This document shows, piece by piece, positions 35,402 to 48,002 of a stretch of DNA of 64,000 nt (the stretch's first letter is position 1; every line of letters begins with the position of its first letter). A program made the translations under genes and the position numbers. Location: the NCBI GenBank assembly GCA_949357655.1, contig CASHTG010000015.1, positions 186,001-250,000 on the forward strand. The letters run 5' to 3'. The notes beneath the pieces were generated by a model. The model had not been told where the DNA came from, ran no database searches, and was given only the letters and a program-made list of their open reading frames with translations. Source of the stretch: Parascedosporium putredinis (Eukaryota > Ascomycota > Sordariomycetes > Microascales > Microascaceae).

Positions 35402-38400
35402 TCACCGCCCACGAGTGCACCTTTTGCGCCGCCCGTCTTTCTGCATCGGTACAGAGGCACCGCCGTCAAGCGTAGCTTTATCTTTGAGGCCTTTACCCTG
35501 GCTCGACCCCGGCGTCGGCGCTGGCTTGTTGTCGGGCTCGCTCTTGAACCGCCGCCGTAGGCCGGCTACGAGTTTCCGGACGTCATTCAGGTAAAAGGCC
35601 CATAATATCGTGGGAACCCAGACGGCGAACGATATTCCGACTGGCGGGTGCGTGCGAGGTTAGCCGGGAGTGTCCACTGCGAGTTGCGAGATATGGAGAA
35701 GATGCAAGGCTTGAAAGAAAACTTACAGAGCTTGGGGAAGATCCAGCCTGACGTGTAGCTTAGATCGCCGTCTGATTCGCGTCGCTGGAACGATTCGATG
35801 TTGAGGGCGAAGAGGGAGGTAAGGAAAGATATCGGGAGCTACCATGGTGTACTCAGGTTAGCTAGGGGTTACAGGTATTGGATAGGGCTGGCTGGTGGCA
35901 TGTCTTACGAAAAGAATGGTGATGATGGTGAAAGTCATCAGTGTCTGTCCTTGTTGGACTGTCTCATCTGATTGTGCAATAGCAATAGCACTTTGTTCAA
36001 GACTGAGGGTGGCATTTACCTTGAAACACGATATACGTTAGTAAAGGTCGCTCTCTCTCTCTCTCTCTCTTGAGGAAAAAAGAAATCACTTAGGACTTAC
36101 CGCGCCCTCAATCTTCTTCGCCATTTTATCCAACTCCTCGATATCCACCACCACCGATCTTGCATGCCGATCATTATGCGTCGCGCCCACCGGCAGCGGC
36201 AGAGACTCCTGCACCATCTTTTGGTGGCTGACAATTAGACGGAGGATGTTGAGCTCGTCACGAATGTCCTTGACGTTGCGGAGTAAATCGGCCGCTTCCC
36301 GGATAGATTTGAGTCGCTTCGGATCCGATTTGTTCCTGCCGCTTCGTTCGGTGAATTGACGGAACAGCTCCGCTTCTTTGATGGACTAAGGGTAAAAAGA
36401 AAAAAAAGGGAGTCAAGGTTAGTATCATATACCTGGAACGATATAGTAGGGAAGAAGGAATCTCGCAACGACATACAGCTCGGTTGATGGCATCGGAAAA
36501 TATCTGGCGCGTCGATCGTCGTCCCTCCGGCTTCTTAATCATCGGACCAGCATCCGCCTGTAAGTGACCGAAGAAGCCGATGCAAAAGTCCACGACGAAC
36601 TTGCTCATCGCCACCGCCGAGTCGGGCTGTGGTCGCGCCCTTTCGCTCCCGGGATCCTTGCTAAGGTAATTGAGAACGGTACTCGGCACAATGTCGTCGG
36701 CCTCGTCCATGCGGTGCGTCGACGAGGTGATGATGTATTCTGCCAACGGGTTGTTAGATCAAGACTGTCCACAAAAGCGGAACAAGAGGGTATTAGAAGT
36801 CTTTTGGGGTCTTTTACATACTCTCGTTGAGGACCCAGAGCCACAGCTGGTCCACCCGGAGAATCGTCCACGATTTACTTGCACCCGCGGCAACACCATC
36901 GTTCAGCTCGGCCGTGACGACCTGATCCTTGTTACGGCGCTGCCTCTCCGCTTCCGACTTCTCATCTCTCTCAAAGTGGTAGTAGAATTCATCCAACGTC
37001 CTAGAACCGTGGATGACCACATTGGCCTCCTCATAGCTCCGGAGGAGCTGGTGGTACTCGGGGCGCTCGTCGGCCTCGTGCTCCTGTTGAGAGAAAACGT
37101 GATGTAGGGCATCTGGCAAAGGGGTATCTAGTTAGCTTCGTGAAACACATTTGACCGATCCGCTCCATAAAGGAGACACGAAACCAGCCAAAATCGGTTC
37201 CAGGGCGAGACCTACATAAAGGGCGATTTGGCTCTTATTATCCTCGGCCTGCTTCCTCTTCTCCGCCGCTTCGGCCGCCACCCTATGCGCCTCCGCCGCT
37301 GCCTCCTCTGCCGCCTTCCTCGCCGCCTCCGCCGCCCTCTTGGTCCTCTCCGCGCCCTCGTCCACGTAGGGGCTCTCGCCACTCAGCCCGTCGAACGCGA
37401 CAGCCTCCGGAAGGTAACCCGCCTCATTCTTCGGCTTCTCCGCGGCCGCCGGCGCAGCGTGGCTCGTCAGCGACTTGGCCTTATTCTTCCACTTGGCCCC
37501 CAGACGCATCGAGCAGCTCGGCTTCATAAACTTGGAGTCGAACGACGCATCGGGCACCTCGTGCCAGCTACCCCGCAGCAGCGCCCGCAAATCCTCGTAC
37601 GCCTCCTGGGACTCGCCGTCGTCGAAAAACATGCGCAGCGCGAGATCGTTCATCCACTGCAAGTTATTCGCCGGAAGGTGGATCCACCGCAGCGTCAGGT
37701 CGCCCTCCTCGTACGTCTCGCCCGCCGTCTGCATCGTCCTGCGCGCCTTGTTCATGATCTCCTTGGGCCCGTCCTCGTAGATGACGTCCTTGACGTCGCG
37801 GAAGCGCCGCAGGAAACCCGACCGCCCGTCCTGCGCGTAGAAGTCGATGACGCACGCGTCGAAGCGGGGAAGTTGACTTTGGTCTCGGGGAGCGCGTACG
37901 GCACCCTCGCTCCGGACGTCTTGACGATGGGCGGGTCGAGGAGGATGTCGAGAACCGATTCGTAGTCCTCGCGCGGCCGCGCAGTGCTGACCTTGGGCTT
38001 ACCTCCCTTGGTCTTGCTATCCGCCTTGGCACCCACCGAGTCCTCCCTCGTCAGCGCTGCGTTGTTGTCCTTGTCCTCATCTTCCGCGGCGTCGTGCAGC
38101 GACCGCGGCGCCGAGTGCGCGCTCGCGACATCGGCCCTGCCCTCGTCTGCCTCCTGGTGCGATAGGCGCTCGGATTGGTAGCTCGGGGCCGCGCCCGCCT
38201 TCTCCGTCATCGAGCCCGCCTCGAGGCCCTTGATGTGGGGCACTGCGCGCAGGGAGCCGTGGCGCTCCTCCACGTTCTTCTTCATCTGGGCATTGTCGTT
38301 GTTGTCGTAGAGCCTGATGACGCGACGGACCAGGTTCTCCACCGTCTTCCTCCTCTTGTTATCGCCCGGGTGCGGTGCCGCGCTCTGCAGGATATACTTG

Positions 38401-40782
38401 ACCAGTTCGTACTCGCCGTAGTACGCCGCCAACGTAAGGGCATCCCAGCTCTTGTCAACGGGCAGGCCCTTGACCGGCTGGCGCTTGCTATAGAGAAGAA
38501 TCAAGGCGATGATATCATGCGTGGTCGAGCTCTCGGCCAGCCACAATAGGGTCTCCCTTTCGACATCGGCAATACCCCAGTCCACCGCCCTAAGATGAAG
38601 GAGCAGCTCGCGGAGGGAGTCGGCGAACCTGGAGAAGCTGGCTATACCCATGGCCGTTCTCCCATCAATGTTGCGGATGCCGACCGCATCCTTATTCATC
38701 TTGCTTAGGATCAAGCGCGTACGATCAGCGTCGTTGCTCATGGCCGCCATGTGCAATGCTGTTTGGTTTTTGCCCGTCACGAGGTTAGGGTCCGCGCCAT
38801 GCTGGAGCAGGAGCTTCATCACGCGCAGGAACTGGCCAGGCGCGTCGTCCCCAGTCTTGGTGGCGCAGAAGCGGTCGACGTCCTCGTCGCGCGCGGCATC
38901 GTTGATGAGAAGGTCGACGTAGCTATCGTCGGAGCGCGAGGTGACGTGCAGCGCCGTCTCGTCATCGTTGTCGAGGGCGTTGACGCCGTTGGGGCGGCGG
39001 TGTCGCAGCAGCAGGTCGACGATGGACGCGTAACCCTGCCGACTGGCCAGGTGGATGGGGGTTTCGCCATCGTCATCGCCCTTGGTCATGTCGGCGCCGG
39101 CCTTGAGCAGGATCTCGGCAATGGTCCTGTGGCCGTTGTAGGCGGCCGAGTGGATGGAGCCGAGCGCGGTGGCGTTGACGGCGTTGATGTCGGCGCCGGC
39201 CTTGATCAGCATCTCGACAATGGCTTCGCACCCCACTTGCTGGCGAGGATGAGCGGCGTCCACCCCTTGTCGTCCTTTGTGTTGGGGTTGGCGCCCCGCT
39301 GCAGGAGAGCGCGCACGATTTCGTCGAAGCCGTACCGCGCCGCGACCTCGAGCGTCGACCAGCCTTCTGAGTCTACCAAGGAGACGCTAGCACCCCTATT
39401 CAGGAGGAGGAGGGCGACTTCCGTATGTCCGTAGCGGGAGGCGACCTCGAGCGCGGGCCAACCGTCTTTATCGACCGCGTCAATTTTAGCACCTTTATTT
39501 AAGAGCATCTCGGCGATGTTTTTGTAATCGTTGCGGCAGGCCGCCATCAGCGGCGTCCAGCCATCCTTTTCACTTATGTTAGGATCAGCGCCGTGAGCGA
39601 GCAGTAACCGCACAATCTCCTCGTATCCTCCACGGCAGGAGCCGTTAAGTATGGTACTCCCTTCCTTATCGGCCTTGTTTGCGTTGGCGCCATGCTCAAG
39701 CAGAGTGGAAACAATGTATTCGTGGCGGCCGTAGACCGCCTCCTCAAGCGGCGTCCATCCATCGTTGTCGACGTAGTCAACCTCGACATCATCTACGAGG
39801 AGCAGCATGTCGACAATGCTGTCCCAACCATAGCGCGCCGCCATCTTGATGGCGGTCCAGCCGGTATCGTCAGGCACATTGACACGGGCACCTTGCGCGA
39901 GCAGAAGCTTGGCGACCTCATAGTGGCCATATCTTGACGCTGTCTGCAGCGGCGACCAGTCCGACTTGTCCTGGACATTGGGATCCGCGCCGTTCTGGAG
40001 AAGGAGTTCAGCGATGCGGCTGTATCCGCGACGCGATGCCCAGTCCAGCGCGGTGCAGCCATCCTTATCCTTGATGTTGATCTCGGCGTGGTGCTGGAGC
40101 AGGAGCTCTATGATTTCGTACCGAGGCACGAGGAACTCATCTTGGGGGTCTGCGAAGATAGCGCAGATGACCGGGGTCATCTGTTTCTTGTTGAGGGCAT
40201 CGATAAGTTTGGGTTTGCCGTCGATGTGAATTTTGTCCATGTGGTCTAGGACACCAGGGAGCACGCGAACGACGGTGGCCGTGTTCCTGTTCTCGAGGCC
40301 CTTGTTAATCAAGATGTGGAGAAATGAATGTCCGGAAGTCGACGTGACGGCCACGTTGGCCCCCTTTTCTATGAGCCCGGGAACATCGCCCGGCGTGTGA
40401 ACAGCAGCCTCCAGGAGCTCATCGTCGAGCGGCGTCCATTCCGTCGTGTCGTATGCGAAGTCGTCCGCGGCGCCGGCGGGACTCGTAGGACTTGTGGGAC
40501 TCGGAAGTTCCGTGGGGCTAGTCGGACTCGTAGGGACCGCGAGGTACGTTGGACTGTGTGGGGTCTCCTCTGTGCGTTGCGCATCGGCATCGGCATCGGC
40601 ATCGGTGCCGTCATTAGTATTATCATTGTCATTGTTGTTGTTGCTATTGCTGTCCGGGCGATCTTCGCCGTGAAAAGATCCAGCCCCCGGTGGGTTTCTT
40701 CATCCCCATGAACTGATTCCACTGGCGAGGGAGAAGCCGAGTCTCGAAACGACGAGGTTGTACTACGCGAGCTGGTCGCCAT
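35402..40782 (-). CDS. Ankyrin-repeat/CorA-like membrane protein, copy 2
   Basis: Paralogue of the gene at 28936-34205, same strand, same layout. Start MATSSRSTTSSF at 40782; low-complexity N-terminus with (DA)n and SPT repeats; about fourteen ankyrin repeats (about 40350-38650); acidic linker; CorA-like half with LRWIHLPANNLQWM, TLDEFYYHF, WTILRVDQLWLWVLNE, YIITSSTHRMDE; two membrane segments (TFTIITILFLPISFL; ISFAVWVPTILWAF); a basic tail ending at TGA 35402-35404. Six introns match copy 1 in position and phase: 37113-37215, 36740-36821, 36386-36476, 36020-36100, 35839-35908, 35641-35726. Frame breaks at 40684-40688 (C5), 39231-39234 (C4) and 37866-37869 (G4), each repaired by one base. It is visibly more GC-rich than copy 1. 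Function is inferred only from domains. Confidence 0.83.
36050..36071. repeat. CT microsatellite in intron of ankyrin-CorA copy 2
   Basis: About ten CT units lie inside the intron 36020-36100. The matching intron of copy 1 (29517-29586) has only a short CTCGCTCTC stretch, so the run expanded after the duplication. Confidence 0.8.
40480..40610 (-). repeat. Coding tandem repeats in N-terminus of copy 2
   Basis: Two coding repeats stand side by side on the minus strand: a GATGCC hexamer (about 40583-40606) giving Asp-Ala pairs, and degenerate AGTCCGAC/ACGAGTCCC units (about 40480-40545) giving Ser-Pro-Thr triplets. Such runs change length readily between strains. Confidence 0.7.
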
Positions 40783-42054
40783 GGTTGTGGCAAGCGGCGA
40801 CAAGGTCTCTCTCAATTGCGTCGAGGAGGGTGCTGACTCTTTCGGATTACAGAATTACGACATTCACGAGAACCCCCTTGGGAAGAAAGAAAGAAACAAG
40901 AAAAGGGACGAAGAGGAGGGACAAAAGAAGGAGAAATAACAACGAACAAGGGTTGCGCGCCACTCGAGGGGAGCGGTGGTGACAATCGCATTCGAACTCC
41001 CAAGGACAATTTCCAGATCCCTACCCACCTTCTTTCCTGCGCCGCTGCGCCGCTGCGTCCCCCTGCTCCTGCTGGTTCGGCTTTCCTTCTCTTCTCGTGG
41101 ACCATCCTCCCCCTGTCCACCGAGCTCTATACAAGGCGTACAGGGCTGTCGAGGGAGAGAAAAAGCTTTCAAGAACTTGAGCTGGCGGGTACACGGGAGG
41201 GATGGGTCCTACCAGCCCTGACGGGGAAAGATTGAAGCGGGGCGTGCCGGCCGCAGTTGATAGGCTCAGCCCCATGCGGGTTGCAGATTACAGGAAGAAA
41301 GCTGATCCTTTTATGGGTTGCGTGCGACGAGTGAGGACACAACTTGCCGCGCTCACCATGGCGCGTTATTGGAGGAGAGGAGGGGGAGGAGGGGGACTGG
41401 AGTAGCGCTGATCAGAATAAAGCGAGATGTCAACTCGCAAATACGTGGACTAGCCGCCCTTGAGGCCTCAAGGAGCGGGGGCCGTGGTGGTGAAGGCGCA
41501 GTAGATGCCGGAGTCCCGAAAGTCGCCATTTGTCGCCATTGTCACCAGAGCTGATGAGGCTCGTAGACTTGAGTAGAATGTGGATTGATTTATAAATCCA
41601 TTTGCATTTCGGGTTCTGCATTAAAGTGTTGTGCCTGCCTCGCAAAATAAACAATCATCAATCTACTCACTTGATGAAACGTTCACATCTCGACTCGGGA
41701 ATGTGCACTAGATTGTTCAACGTGGGCAATGCCGGCCGGGAAAGTTGGAGGCTGCTGTCACTCGCATGGGATTGATGGATCGGTGGATGGACCTGTGGCT
41801 TGATCTTACCACCATTAGCAGCGGTGGGCTATACCTCCCTGGGCAAACACTACACCTCCTCTTGATCAGTCACAAATCCCAGTCCTCGCTTCGAATCGGC
41901 CGGGTGTTGGCGATATCTGCATTACATAAGCAGTGGTTGTACAGTTCCCGAGCCTGCAAACGAATTCAGGACATCATCGTTAGCATCACTCGAAAAGCGA
42001 GGTCTCGACGAACATTCGCATCAACGTATCCTTTGCCCTCCACCCCCTCCCGTT
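40783..42054. other. Divergent intergenic region, ankyrin-CorA copy 2 and cox23
   Basis: About 1.3 kb between two divergent starts. It contains an A/G-rich block (40880-40940) near the copy 2 promoter. Short frames only; no gene supported. Confidence 0.5.
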
Positions 42055-42588
42055 ATGGCGTCCACAAACCCCGAGTCGTCCGACAATCCCTGGACTGAGG
42101 AAAAGAAGGCCAAGTTTGAGTCGTTCGTCACCTCTTTCGTCGTCTTTGCCACCCACGCCAGCACGCCCTGCTAACTTTTTTCCTTTGCTTCTGTCCGCCC
42201 GGATTGCAGTAAGGCTATTAGCGAATACTACGACCCGTGCCAAGAAGCCGCGTCTAGGAGCATCAAATGTCTGCATAGGAACGGCGGCGATCGCAGCATG
42301 TGCGGCGACTACTTCCAGTGAGTCTTCCTAATCTGCTTTCGCCATCGCTGGGCCGTCTTGGGGCGACCTGGCAGGCGAGCTTGCGGTGGCTTAGGGACCT
42401 TCTAACGCACCTTACCACGAATCATTGAGCTAACGATATCCACGGTTCAGGGCCTACCGCGACTGCAAGAAAGCATGGGTATGTTCTTAACCCTCCTTAG
42501 CGATTTCCATGCCACGATTTCGACGTCTAACAGCTGCGCACAGCTCGAGAAGAAAAAGGAAGAGCGCAAAAAGACGCCTCTCTGGTAG
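42055..42588 (+). CDS. cox23: Cox23: mitochondrial twin-CX9C assembly factor for cytochrome c oxidase
   Basis: Small intermembrane-space protein needed for assembly of complex IV, imported by the Mia40 pathway in yeast. Four exons: 42055-42122, 42210-42317, 42451-42478 and 42544-42588, joined in phase. The product starts MASTNPESSDNPW, runs about 82 residues and ends KKTPLW. The CHCH fold is clear: C-QEAASRSIK-C and C-GDYFQAYRD-C, each with nine residues between cysteines, with the Cox23-like signatures YYDPCQEA and RDCKKAW. The first donor (GTTCGT) is weaker than the others. The frame is intact. Confidence 0.92.
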
Positions 42589-43425
42589 AACCGTATACGT
42601 AGATCTGCGATAATTACCCACTCATGGCGAGTGCCTGACGACAGCGGCTTATACTGCGGCCATGGTTGTGAAAAGGATAACAGCTCATCACGGTGGGTTT
42701 GCCACAGGTCCTCAAGCTGCGCAATCAAAGAGTTTCTCGACCTTTGAGAAGCACCCAGTCAGTGTTGGTCGAGATATCAACTAGTTGTAATGTCGTGGGA
42801 GAAGGGGAATCTGCTTGCATTCAGTGTATAATAGCATATGTGGTTAAGACGTGGCCGTAGCCGCGCCGGTTTACGGTCAGTTGGCAGGGGAGGCCGGCAC
42901 AAGCCTCCACCTTTGCTGGCTCTGGCGCATAACCGGCCGAGACCGATCTTGGTGCAACTTTGTTCGGCTGTAAAGCCAGTGTATATTTGTGGTAACAACA
43001 AACCGGATCATAAATGAATCCGCTGTAGCAATGAATTCTTCTTCACTTTTTTTCTCCTTTGATCTTTCCTCCTCGTCATTCAAACCAGTCGCACCTTCCA
43101 CATCTCCAGCCTTGGCGGCCTCAGCCCACCCGGCTCCGAAATTATGTAATCAGGAACGCTGCATGCAACGCAGGTGCGATGGCTTTGCCCCACCAAAGCG
43201 CTTCGTACAGCCAACTGAGAAGCTTTTGGCGAAGGTAGTCAATATTAACACACAACCCCACCATAGAATGATCACCACGTCCGAAAAGTGAGCAAGGCGC
43301 CTAGTGTTTGACCACGGAGCCTTTCCTTTTTTGTTGTTTTCCATTTTCCTTTCTCTCTTTTTTTTCCCCTTGCAACCGTCCCCCGTCCCCCTTTCGTGCA
43401 TGGTCTAGGAAACCTACTCGTCACC
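42589..43425. other. Intergenic region between cox23 and mdm20
   Basis: 837 bp holding the cox23 3' end and the mdm20 promoter. A pyrimidine-rich block (about 43318-43395) lies just upstream of the mdm20 start. No gene supported. Confidence 0.5.
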
Positions 43426-46400
43426 ATGGCTTCACAGCAGCCCCAGCTCAAAAGCGGTGTCGACCTGCAGCTTCAGTCAGCTTTTAGCGAGGAAACTGGT
43501 CGGCTGTCGTGCGCCTAGCCGACAAACGAGCTCGCACGTCCAAGGACCAGTATTACGAGGTACGGTGCACAATGCGGACACGCGCAAAATGAACAAGATG
43601 CAAAGGAAATCGAAAAGTGGAGGAAGAAGGGAAGAGAGCGATGTGAGAAAGGAGGGGTGGGGGAGCTTCGCATCTTCTCATTTTAGACCCTCCCCGGCTG
43701 GGTGGACGAGGGGTTGGGTTGCCAATTCAGGAAAAAGGAAAAGAAGCAAAGAGAAGAAAGCCCCGTGAGAGTCCGAGTAGAGGAGCTGCCCGCCGACGGA
43801 GAAAGTGAGTGGTTCGCTTCGATACTGATGTCTTGGGAGCAACTAGATTGTGAAAATTGCCGCGGAGGCTCAGCTAGGCGCGCCCGTGGACAAGTCATCG
43901 GTCGTCTGCTACGTGCAAAAACTGCTCAAGGAGGGCACGGCGGTCAAGGATGTGGAGGGCCTCGAGCTCCTCGAGTGGGCATGCTACGATATCATGCCCG
44001 AGTCCTTCTTCCGGGAAGCCATTGGCCCTCTCCGCGTGAGACTCGCCAAGATCGCCCCCAAGGACAAGGTGACGGCCATAGATTGTCTCGAGTCCTGCCT
44101 GCTCCACTGGGACCTGAGTAGTGCGCAACAAGTAGGTCTTCTTAAATATACAAGATGCAATTCTCTGTGTCGCTCGTTGCTCGTGAGGTGAGAAGACGAA
44201 GAAGATTAAGGAAATATTGGCCTAACATTGCGGGGTTCTTTCTTCTCCTGCCCCTTCTCCTCGACTTGTAGGTTGCCGCTCTTCTTGATCGAACGTTTCC
44301 TTCGGAGCGCAGATTTCTCTTTTGGAACATTGCTACCACCTACCTCTTTTCTGTGAGTTGGAGAACCCGGGGACTTTCCCTTTACCCTGACCCCTCAGTG
44401 CAGTGCTCATCATATCTTACTCTCTCGCCTCCTCGGTCTTGCGCAGCTGAGCGACCAATGCCCCGCCGATAAGCAGCGGCTCTACCGCGAGCTTTCTATC
44501 AAGCAAATTCAAAAAGCTGCCCAGGTGGCAGAGCAGGTACGCACGCCTTGAGACTCACACCCGGCTTGCAGGTGCCTGGTCACAAAAGATACCGCATCGC
44601 AGAAAATATTAAAACAAAGATCTCCTCCCACACATAGGCAATCGAAGCCAAGGCCAAGGACAAGCCTCCGCGCGGACTCCAGAGCGAAGAGGAGCTGCTG
44701 CTCTTCTTCGACATGCTAGCTTCTCGAGGCGATGTCGCGCAGGTCAAGGAGGCGCTTAAGGGCCCGCTACTTGACCCGATTAAGGAGCTTCGACTCGGAA
44801 GGAAGGACCTCCTCTTCCGAGCCCTGCGCTTCCTTAGGGACGCCAAGGAATGGACTCTCGTTTACGAACTCGCTAGGGACGCCCTCTACCCGGAAAGCGA
44901 CAGCGATGGGCGGGAGAGTCAAATATCTCTCCTTGCCTGCGACTGGAGAATCTGGCAAGACCTAACCGAGGCAGCGACGCACGTTATGCTGTCCGATATA
45001 GAGTACGTATCATAAGGGCCCTTGTCCTTTTCAAATCTTGAATGCCTTGCTCGTCTTATCCCCCATTTTTGTTCACCCTTTCTTCCGCATTTTCTATTTC
45101 AATTGCTGATATGACACAGTGTGGTTGAGCATGTACAAACTCTCCTTTCCAAATACTGGCCGTCAGAGCAGAAGCCCGTGTATGCTCGAACTCTGTCTCT
45201 AGTTTCGGTCCTAGTTGCCTTTGAATTCGGCGACATTGGCCGCCCGGCCATGACCTTGACGCCGTCCAAGTCTCGACGCATTCTTGAGCTTGTCAGCTTT
45301 ATTGACAAGCAGCACGGTAGCCCGGCGTGCTTTGACGACGTTAAGCGTTTCGTCGAGCGGCTGAGCGCACCGGAGCTAAAATACCTCGCTTACGAGCGAC
45401 TCCCCGAGGTGGTTGCGGAGGCCGAGGGATATAGGTCAGTGGCGATTCAAGTCATTATGCTCAAGATTCGCTACCTCGCCACCACGACACCGCAAGGCGA
45501 CATCCTGCGCAAGGACCTCGCAGACGAGGCGGTCGACGTGGCGGGCGTCGCCAACGACGCTCTCCGGCTCTACCTCAGCCTCGAGGACGGCGAATCCACG
45601 AGCACAGACAAAGAAAGCGAGCGTGCGCGACAGGATTTCTTGCCCGAGCTGGCGGTGCTCTCAGCCGTATGCCTCGTGAACCACGCCGGCGTGGGGACGA
45701 CCACCTCACCGCGGGACAAGGGCGCGCCCAGGCCGGTCGACCGGCGCAGCCTCCTTCTCGCCGCCGCCGTGCTCGAGCACCAGCTGCAAAGACGCCCAAG
45801 CACAGCGGCGTACTATTCCTACTGGTGCGCATATACCTAGGCATCGGGTGCGCCCGCCGAGCCAGCGAGGTATGGAGCAGCCTTGACGTCAAGCGCACCA
45901 TCGTGGACGCCCTGGGCCCTGTCTTCTTCGACCGCCTCTCGGCCGTGGCACCCGAGTTGGCGTCTGGTCCGCTCCTATCGGCCAGCGTGCAGTCGCACTA
46001 CCGGACCTCGCTCAAGCTGCGCATGCCGCGCCGGCTGGCCGACGCCTTTGACTGCGAGAGCTACTCGAGCATCCTGCAGATCCCCGAATATACTGAGAGG
46101 CTGAGGACGAGCTGTACCATGGTTATGGGGTATGTGGAGGAGCTGCGGGCCCAGAGAGTGACGGGAACTCGTCGGGGAGATATCCTTGGTTCTGCGCTTC
46201 TAGGTACGTTACTTTGTGCGTGAGAGACACAGTTGGATTGGGACAGAGGACATTGCAGAAGCAGAAAGGAAGTACTTTTGTTAACCCTCTTCTCTCTCGG
46301 GTTAGATCATATCACGGACGAGACGAAGCTTCAGGTCAATATCGACTACGGATCCTTCCCTAACCTCGGAAGCAGCCTTCATACACCTCTTAATGCCGCC

Positions 46401-47378
46401 CTTACGCTGGGACCTGATCTTTCGGTAAGAAGAATCGCAAAAACCCCTCCCCACTCCCAGCTCGAAATTGGCACCATGGTTTGGTTGAGCCTTTTTTTTT
46501 CTTGTTGATTCCTTCTTGTGTTAACCCTGCCCTTAGAACAACCGATCACACCTGTCCCTTCTCGCGGAACAGTACTTTTCGCTTCTTACTTACAAGGCCC
46601 CTGCGGCCTATAAACCCGCAAACCCGGCGGCGGCCTCGGCGGCTGAGCACACGCTCGTAGTCGAGTCCCTCACCCGCCTGGCCAACTCGTTTGGCCGCTT
46701 CTTGCGCGGGCCGAGGGCGGAGCTCCTCCCCTTCGAACGCGTGTACTACAGCCTCTTATCCGTGCTGTCCTCGCTCACACTCGACGCCGTGCACTCGGCG
46801 CGCTCCTCCCCGTCATTCAGGGCATCCCTGCGCTTGCGACCTCTGCCACCGAGACGCTAGAGCTCCTCCTCGACCTCGCGGCTGCCAACCAAACCGGCAA
46901 CGCCGACGCCGATGCTGACACGACAACCCCGGTGGACAAGGTGGCGGGTACACTCTCGTCGCTGGTCGCTGTATCGTACGCGCGCGACGGAGCGGCAGCG
47001 GCCCGGGCGGCAGCGGCTTACGTGCAGGCGCACCACGATCGCCAGACGGCGCGGGACCGGTCGGGAGAGTCATCCCTCCGCAAAGAGGTCCTGGCCGAGA
47101 TCAAGAAGCTCGACGGCGCGGCCAAGGAGGCGCTCAAGGAGGCGCAGGGATGGATCGTCGCGGCGCGCGGCGAGATCGCCAAGTCTGGGTTCTCGCAGCA
47201 GCTTGCGCAGGTCCTGCTCGAGGCGGACGATGGAGGCGCCCTGGGACAGAAGCTGGAGGAGGCCGTGGCCAAAGTGATTAGACGCGAAGGCGATGGCGAG
47301 GTCAACATCCTGGCGAAGAAGATCGCGGATGGGTGGCGGGCGAACCTGGATGGATGGATGCAAGTGAAGTGGGAGTAG
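43426..47378 (+). CDS. mdm20: NatB N-terminal acetyltransferase auxiliary subunit (Mdm20/Naa25)
   Basis: Non-catalytic subunit that anchors Naa20 to the ribosome for acetylation of Met-Asp/Glu/Asn N-termini; yeast mutants show actin and mitochondrial inheritance defects. Eight exons: 43426-43559, 43847-44131, 44272-44352, 44447-44536, 44638-45002, 45120-46203, 46306-46424, 46537-47378. All junctions are in phase. It starts MASQQPQLKSGVDLQLQSAF; recognisable family stretches are VVRLADKRAR, CLESCLLHWDLSSAQQ, CPADKQRLY, SEEELLLFFDML and LLACDWRIW. The helical TPR-like body and Lys/Glu-rich C-terminus (EVLAEIKKLDGAAKEAL) fit. Frame breaks at 43493-43495 (AAA, four expected), 45788-45790 (AAA, four expected) and about 46796-46812. 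Confidence 0.9.
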
Positions 47379-48002
47379 AAGGAAGAAATTTAGACGGTTC
47401 GGTGATGCTCATTCTCGCTATCGGCAGGGCTGGAAAGGAAGAAAATGCTTCACAATGATGGGCTGTAGATTAGCAGGGAGCCGCTTCTTATCCTCCCTCA
47501 TTTCATTCTTGGTTCTTTTTTGAGGGCGGAGGAAGGCGAAGAAACAGTAACATATTGGAAATACGAAGGAAAATAACAAAATGTTTGCAAACAACCTTGA
47601 AAATTGAAGCTCCCGACCCTCCCCAGGCTCTCGGGGAAACCAGTTCGCCTCGCTTCACAAGGTGGGCCCAAATCAAACCATTCTGCTTCATCTTTGGTGC
47701 ATGCATGCCCGCATGTAGTCTACACAAGAACAAGAAAATTTCATTACCCAAGAAACACAATGCTCAAGTCCGGTTTTCATAAAGGGATAGAAAGCAAAGG
47801 GGAAGAACCACATAGAGAAGGGGAATAAGAAAAAGAGAAGTCATTAGTAGAACAACTGATAGAGTATCTCGGCGCTACAAGAAGAGGTGGGGCAAAAGAA
47901 GAAGCTAAAGCAGAACAATGAAAACAATGGAACAGGAAAGTCATCCCCTAAAGCAAAGAGACTCTCTCTCCAAGTCTGAGGAATCCTTTTTGGTTTCTTC
48001 TT
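47379..48002. other. Convergent intergenic region, mdm20 and ilm1
   Basis: 624 bp between two converging genes, A-rich on the plus strand at 47810-47950. It should hold both 3' UTRs. No gene supported. Confidence 0.55.

Noticed and set aside
35084..35594. Overlapping plus-strand frames of about 160 codons
   Set aside because: Antisense to the C-terminal tail of ankyrin-CorA copy 2; Pro/Ser/Thr-rich shadow.
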